This document shows positions 6,901 to 8,583 of a stretch of 8,583 bases of DNA, in pieces (the stretch's first letter is position 1; the number at the start of each line of letters is the position of its first letter). The position numbers were made by a program, and so were the translations under genes. The notes under the pieces were generated by a model. That model saw nothing but the letters and a program-made list of their open reading frames with translations. It did no database searches and was not told the DNA's origin. Where the stretch lies: positions 1 to 8,583 of the forward strand of contig DSAV01000029.1 in the NCBI GenBank assembly GCA_011046295.1, in the 5' to 3' direction. The DNA comes from Deltaproteobacteria bacterium (GTDB lineage: Bacteria > Desulfobacterota > Syntrophia > Syntrophales > Smithellaceae).

Positions 6901-7178
6901 CTGTATTCATAGCTATCCGTTGATTTTCCCTTCAGGCTTTTGATGGCGTTTTCCCTTACCATTTCCCTGTCGTCGGGATGAATCCTTTCCAGGGAGTTTT
7001 TTCCGATAAGCTCGGGGTCGGAATACCCGGTGAGTTTTGTGTAAAGCGGGCTGATATAAACAAATTTCCCCTTTTGGACGATATAAATACCGACGCCCAT
7101 ATTGGAGGTAAGTTCTTCCGCTAAGGAGAACATGTCAATTTTCTGGGAAGGCTTTTTGCTGGTAGTTTTCGCGGACAT
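3927..7178 (-). CDS. Seven-PAS sensor diguanylate cyclase (PAS x7 - GGDEF)
   Basis: A 1083-residue soluble protein with no signal peptide or membrane segment, predicted to make c-di-GMP from two GTP. Seven PAS domains, most with a PAC end of the form GFRGVSRDVTERK, lie at about 20-130, 140-257, 266-385, 394-511, 527-643, 654-771 and 780-898. They are joined by charged helices of the type METIRQSEERYRTI, likely dimerising coiled coils. The cyclase domain (903-1070) is intact: DLLTGLPNR (911-919), metal-binding D946 in MMMDLDNFKSVND, and GGDEF at 987-991. RKND (978-981), five residues before GGDEF, is the RxxD inhibitory site, so product feedback is expected. No EAL domain follows. No LOV-type cysteine motif or clear haem ligand was recognised, so the ligands are unknown. 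The ATG at 7178 has GGGAG (7189-7193) ten bases upstream. The gene converges on the acyl-CoA synthetase pair but shows no functional link to it. Confidence 0.95.
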   Translation of the reverse strand: MSAKTTSKKPSQKIDMFSLAEELTSNMGVGIYIVQKGKFVYISPLYTKLTGYSDPELIGKNSLERIHPDDREMVRENAIKSLKGKSTDSYEYRYIRKDGALMWILETIIPTVYNGERAALGSFMDITRRKQLENDLQKSEQRYRNILENIYDGYFELDLEGNYTFVNEANCRLLGYTKDELLGMNSRKHLDEKIHKKLYKSYYKLYETGVPIESLEVRATRKDGARVIYETSVSLIRDDKGRPIGFRGISRDVTERKKMEELILKSEERYRTVIEEIEEGYYEIDLNGNFTFVNDAICKTLGYSHEELIGLNFKAYVPAEQQKDVFEIFLDSYETGKVKKWFPLINIRKDGTRLDVEDSIAPLRDKEGKITGFKGVTRDITQRKRMEEALQKSEEYFKEITENSSDVIIITDKDGKIKYCSRSVERFSGYTPEELIGVTAFNFIHQDDLQRAAHDYSRAIQLEDAVIPNEFRLLPKDGSVRLFEGLGKNLLDNPSVAGFVMNIRDITERKQIEAQKEAALEKLKESEEKYRTILEDMDEGYFELDIKGTFTFVNDAECRNTGYPKEEFIGMHYTKLVDKDNAKKMFQTFNELYRTGKPIRLMDVEIFKYNGEKAFYETSVSLARDKDEKPIGFRGVSRDVTQRRQMEETIRQSEEKYRTILETMQESYFEVDLAGNLTYVNPAMHTGLGFAKEELIGKHYSVFTDEANVKALYKIYNNIYKTGEPVRTVDFEFIKKDKTTLFAETSASPIRNAAGKIIGFRGVSHDVTERRKMEETIRQSEERYRTIIDEVDEWYFEIDLAGNVVFINDAVVRSTGLTLERLIGLNYKSFIDNENADEVYKIFRQVYDTSEPTTNFPFEFIRPNGTVTFFDLSVFPKLDSQGKVIGFRGVGHDITQRKRTEEQLNYIATHDLLTGLPNRMLLMDRLKMAVAQAKRNEQKLALMMMDLDNFKSVNDSFGHMVGDELLKEISLRLTTRLRKNDTLSRLGGDEFILLLPAIERNEDALEVAKIILESFQHPFICDGHSITATISIGVAVYPDDAHDVDILMKNADIGMYHVKAHGRNGYHFFSQADNGNHAGQSLQ
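4485..6761 (-). repeat. Tandem PAS/PAC repeats within the cyclase gene
   Basis: PAS domains 2 to 7 (residues 140-898) are repeats of about 115-135 residues. Five of the six share a near-identical opening of the type SEERYRTI followed by GYFEIDLAGN, and an end of the type GFRGVSRDVTQR. Similarity reaches the DNA level: the plus-strand stretches beginning near 4836 and 5217 both contain ATGGTTTCCTCCAT and, further on, CGGAAACCGAT. PAS 4 (394-511) is the divergent member, opening with SDVIIITDKDGKIKYCSRS, and is followed by a longer linker. This suggests expansion by duplication around an older, different PAS. Confidence 0.8.
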
Positions 7179-7271
7179 CTGTTTTACACTCCCAAAATAT
7201 ATTTGATAGGTAAGCTGGGAATAAACTTACGTTTTTTTATAAATAATTAGTCGAGCAGATGCCTTTACCGG

Positions 7272-7292
7272 TTTTCCTGTTCCGGAGGAAAA
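7272..7292 (-). repeat. Inverted repeat in the predicted leader of the cyclase gene
   Basis: TTTTCCT (7272-7278) and AGGAAAA (7286-7292) are perfectly complementary around a 7-nt spacer. If transcription starts near 7312, the RNA would carry this 7-bp hairpin about 20 nt from its 5' end, in a leader of about 134 nt. A second, weaker inverted repeat GTAAG/CTTAC (7210-7230) lies closer to the start codon. The leader lacks the conserved blocks of GEMM-type c-di-GMP riboswitches. Function is unknown. Confidence 0.4.
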
Positions 7293-7318
7293 ATTAGAAG
7301 CTGATAATGAAGAGTGTG

Positions 7319-7345
7319 ACTATACGAAGATAGTGTTTATGTCAA
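7319..7345 (-). promoter_or_regulatory. Predicted sigma-70 promoter of the PAS-GGDEF gene
   Basis: The minus strand has a perfect TTGACA (7340-7345) and, 15 bases on, TATAGT (7319-7324, five of six matches to TATAAT). The spacer is two bases shorter than ideal. A 17-base spacer would need the poor box TAGTCA. Transcription from here would start near 7312. The 12-bp palindrome at 7372-7383 lies 26 bp upstream of the -35, a possible activator position. Confidence 0.4.
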
Positions 7346-7371
7346 GGCAATAAACGCATTTGTAGCATAAA

Positions 7372-7383
7372 TTTACGCGTAAA
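7372..7383. promoter_or_regulatory. Perfect 12-bp palindrome, candidate operator
   Basis: TTTACGCGTAAA is its own reverse complement and is the longest uninterrupted palindrome I found in the intergenic region. It sits between the two divergent genes and closer to the predicted cyclase promoter, as a binding site for a dimeric regulator would. No regulator family is implied by the sequence alone. A related TTTACGCGTA occurs at 1693-1702, just after the pyrG remnant, upstream of the acyl-CoA synthetase genes. Confidence 0.35.
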
Positions 7384-7482
7384 AAATATCTAAACCCTAA
7401 ATAAATAAAAGGTTAAAGGCTTTTGATTAATTATTAATATTTACAGGTTGTTGTTGCTGTTTGAAGAGTATTTTTACGCTTC

Positions 7483-7496
7483 TGGCGCTTGCGCCA
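7483..7496. repeat. GC-rich 14-nt hairpin or operator in AT-rich DNA
   Basis: TGGCGC-TT-GCGCCA forms a six-pair stem with a two-base spacer. It stands out as a GC-rich island in otherwise AT-rich intergenic DNA. It is not followed by a T run on either strand, so it is not a convincing intrinsic terminator. With only two central bases, a protein-binding site is more likely than an RNA hairpin. Confidence 0.4.
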
Positions 7497-7680
7497 AGTA
7501 GCATTATCAGCCGCGTATTTTACGACGGCAAAACGATATCATATCCAAACCGCCCGACAAAAATGAGCGGCAGTATATCCTTCAATATCATATGATTATC
7601 TGTTAATTTATCTGTGTTTCATTTTTCTAATTTACAAAAACGTAATATGTGTTACCATTTTATAAAATAGCAGACAGGCA

Positions 7681-7710
7681 TTGTTTTTAAGTGAAAGTAA
7701 TGAATATAAT
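7681..7710 (+). promoter_or_regulatory. Predicted sigma-70 promoter of the lipoprotein hydrolase
   Basis: TTGTTT (7681-7686) and a perfect TATAAT (7705-7710) are separated by 18 bases. The start of transcription would fall near 7717, at or within a few bases of the TTG and GTG start codons of the hydrolase. The message would then be leaderless or nearly so, which agrees with the lack of a ribosome site before those codons. Confidence 0.45.
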
Positions 7711-7725
7711 TAAACTTTGTTTATA

Positions 7726-8538
7726 GTGAAACAAACACCAAAAAAAATTTTATTGCTTCTCATTTCATTATTGTTTTTCGGAGGCTGTAATATGCAAAAC
7801 AAGTTTCTATATTTTCCGAGTTCCGAAGTTCCTTCCGAGCGGATGCTGGCTTCGGTTAATATGAAGCTATGGCAGAAAATTGATGGGGATTACCGGGGAC
7901 TTATCTCTACGCTGGATGCGCCCGCACCCGGCGGAACCATTGTTTTGTTTCACGGCAACGGCGGCACTGCATTTGACCGGGAATTTTATTTGGAACCGTT
8001 GATGAAACTGGGGTTTCGGGTCATCTTGGCAGAATATCCGAAATACGGTGGACGTCCGGGAAAAGTTGGAGAAAAGCCGTTTGTTGCCGATGGGTTAGAA
8101 ACGGTAAGATTTGCCTACCAGAAATACGCAGAACCGCTTTATCTTTTAGGGGAATCACTGGGCTGTGGCGTGGCCGCGGCGATCGCCAGGCAAACAGATG
8201 TGCCCATCGCCGGGATAATTTTGATTACCCCCTGGGACTCGCTCGCGTCAGTGGCCAAATCACTGTTTCCTTTTTTGCCCGTAAAAATGGTTTTGACCGA
8301 TAAATACGACAACATCGAAAACCTGAAAAATTACCCAAGAAAAATATCCGTGGTCGCGGCCGAGCGCGACGAAATCCTGCCCATAAAACACGCGTATAAT
8401 TTGTACGCGAATCTGCCCGAGGGCAGAAAAAAGATGTGGGTAATCAAAGGTGCAGGCCACAACGACTGGCCGTTTTATGCCGATGTGTCTTTGTTTAAAG
8501 AAATTACTGATTTTATTAAAGCAGATAAAATCAGATAA
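7726..8538 (+). CDS. Alpha/beta-hydrolase fold lipoprotein (BEM46/YfhR-like)
   Basis: A 270-residue alpha/beta hydrolase, probably an esterase-, thioesterase- or peptidase-like enzyme of unknown substrate. The N-terminus from the GTG at 7726 is a clear lipoprotein signal: basic MKQTPKK, a hydrophobic ILLLLISLLFF, and a lipobox FGGC with C21. The next residue is Asn, not Asp, so outer-membrane sorting is likely if the cell is Gram-negative. The fold is shown by LFHGNGG (74-80, oxyanion hole), S144 in LLGESLGCG (nucleophile elbow), D215 in AERDEI and H245 in GAGHNDWP, in the correct order for a catalytic triad. The FLYFPS segment after the signal is common in membrane-anchored BEM46-like hydrolases. 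The start is uncertain: TTG at 7717 adds three residues, and neither codon has a ribosome site. An ATG at 7792 has GGAGG seven bases upstream but would remove the signal. The gene ends at 8538; the last 45 bases hold nothing I recognise. Confidence 0.9.
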   Translation: MKQTPKKILLLLISLLFFGGCNMQNKFLYFPSSEVPSERMLASVNMKLWQKIDGDYRGLISTLDAPAPGGTIVLFHGNGGTAFDREFYLEPLMKLGFRVILAEYPKYGGRPGKVGEKPFVADGLETVRFAYQKYAEPLYLLGESLGCGVAAAIARQTDVPIAGIILITPWDSLASVAKSLFPFLPVKMVLTDKYDNIENLKNYPRKISVVAAERDEILPIKHAYNLYANLPEGRKKMWVIKGAGHNDWPFYADVSLFKEITDFIKADKIR

Positions 8539-8583
8539 TTGCGGGGATTTATTCCTTTCATTGAGCCTTTTTGTGCTTTTATA

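Larger units (their letters stand above)
7179..7716. other. AT-rich divergent intergenic region, no gene seen
   Basis: These 538 bp separate the divergently read cyclase and hydrolase genes. I found no open frame with a ribosome site on either strand. The longest promising case, a GGAGG at 7284-7288 with an ATG at 7307, gives only eight codons at a poor spacing. The region contains promoter-like boxes at both ends and several inverted repeats, listed separately, and AT-rich tracts such as ATTAAT-T-ATTAAT at 7426-7438. A 10-bp palindrome ATCATATGAT lies at 7587-7596, and the string ATATCATAT occurs at 7536-7544 and again at 7585-7593. The length is more than two simple promoters need, so an operator array or an unrecognised small RNA is possible. 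Confidence 0.6.

Noticed and set aside
7210..7240. GTAAG/CTTAC inverted repeat followed by seven T residues, as a plus-strand terminator
   Set aside because: The stem has only five pairs, two of them GC, with an 11-nt loop, and no plus-strand gene ends upstream of it.
7179..7312. c-di-GMP riboswitch (GEMM) in the leader of the cyclase gene
   Set aside because: The leader lacks the conserved GEMM sequence blocks and the right pair of stems; only a 7-bp hairpin and a weak inverted repeat are present.
1..8583. CRISPR array, tRNA, rRNA or attachment site
   Set aside because: No regularly spaced direct repeats, cloverleaf-forming sequence or rRNA-like stretch was recognised by eye on either strand.

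Overview
The window looks like a chromosomal segment of a Gram-negative, probably anaerobic bacterium of the Desulfobacterota type (Syntrophales or a relative). That placement is inferred from the style of the proteins: a CTP synthase fragment, a two-subunit ADP-forming acyl-CoA synthetase, and a very long PAS-array GGDEF protein with repeated 'GYFE-DL-GN' PAS starts. No 16S rRNA or other marker confirms it.

Layout. Positions 1-591 (minus) hold the first 197 codons of an IS110-family DEDD transposase that runs off the left edge. Upstream of it, at about 592-830, is the non-coding end of the same element. This stretch is rich in nested inverted repeats, has a TATAAT box at its outer edge, and is the best candidate here for an IS110 bridge (guide) RNA. 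At about 826-838 the element abuts a pyrG gene that has lost its 5' half. What remains (806-1690, plus) is the interdomain linker and a complete glutaminase domain. Next come the overlapping alpha and beta genes of an NDP-forming acyl-CoA/acetyl-CoA synthetase (1764-3248 and 3238-3924), with both expected phosphohistidines. Facing them tail to tail, with 2 bp between stop codons, is a 1083-residue soluble protein with seven PAS domains and a C-terminal diguanylate cyclase (3927-7178, minus). A 538-bp AT-rich divergent intergenic region carries several palindromes and promoter-like boxes. It is followed by an alpha/beta hydrolase with a lipoprotein signal (7726-8538, plus).

How it fits together. 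The pyrG remnant and the synthetase pair share a strand and may once have been read together, with the IS110 insertion now separating them from the pyrG start. The synthetase pair would make ATP from acyl-CoA, or run in reverse to activate acids. The PAS-GGDEF protein is a c-di-GMP producer with many inputs and an intact product-inhibition site. The lipoprotein hydrolase is a separate unit. The most novel material is the IS110 end and its structured RNA candidate. No CRISPR array, tRNA or rRNA was seen.
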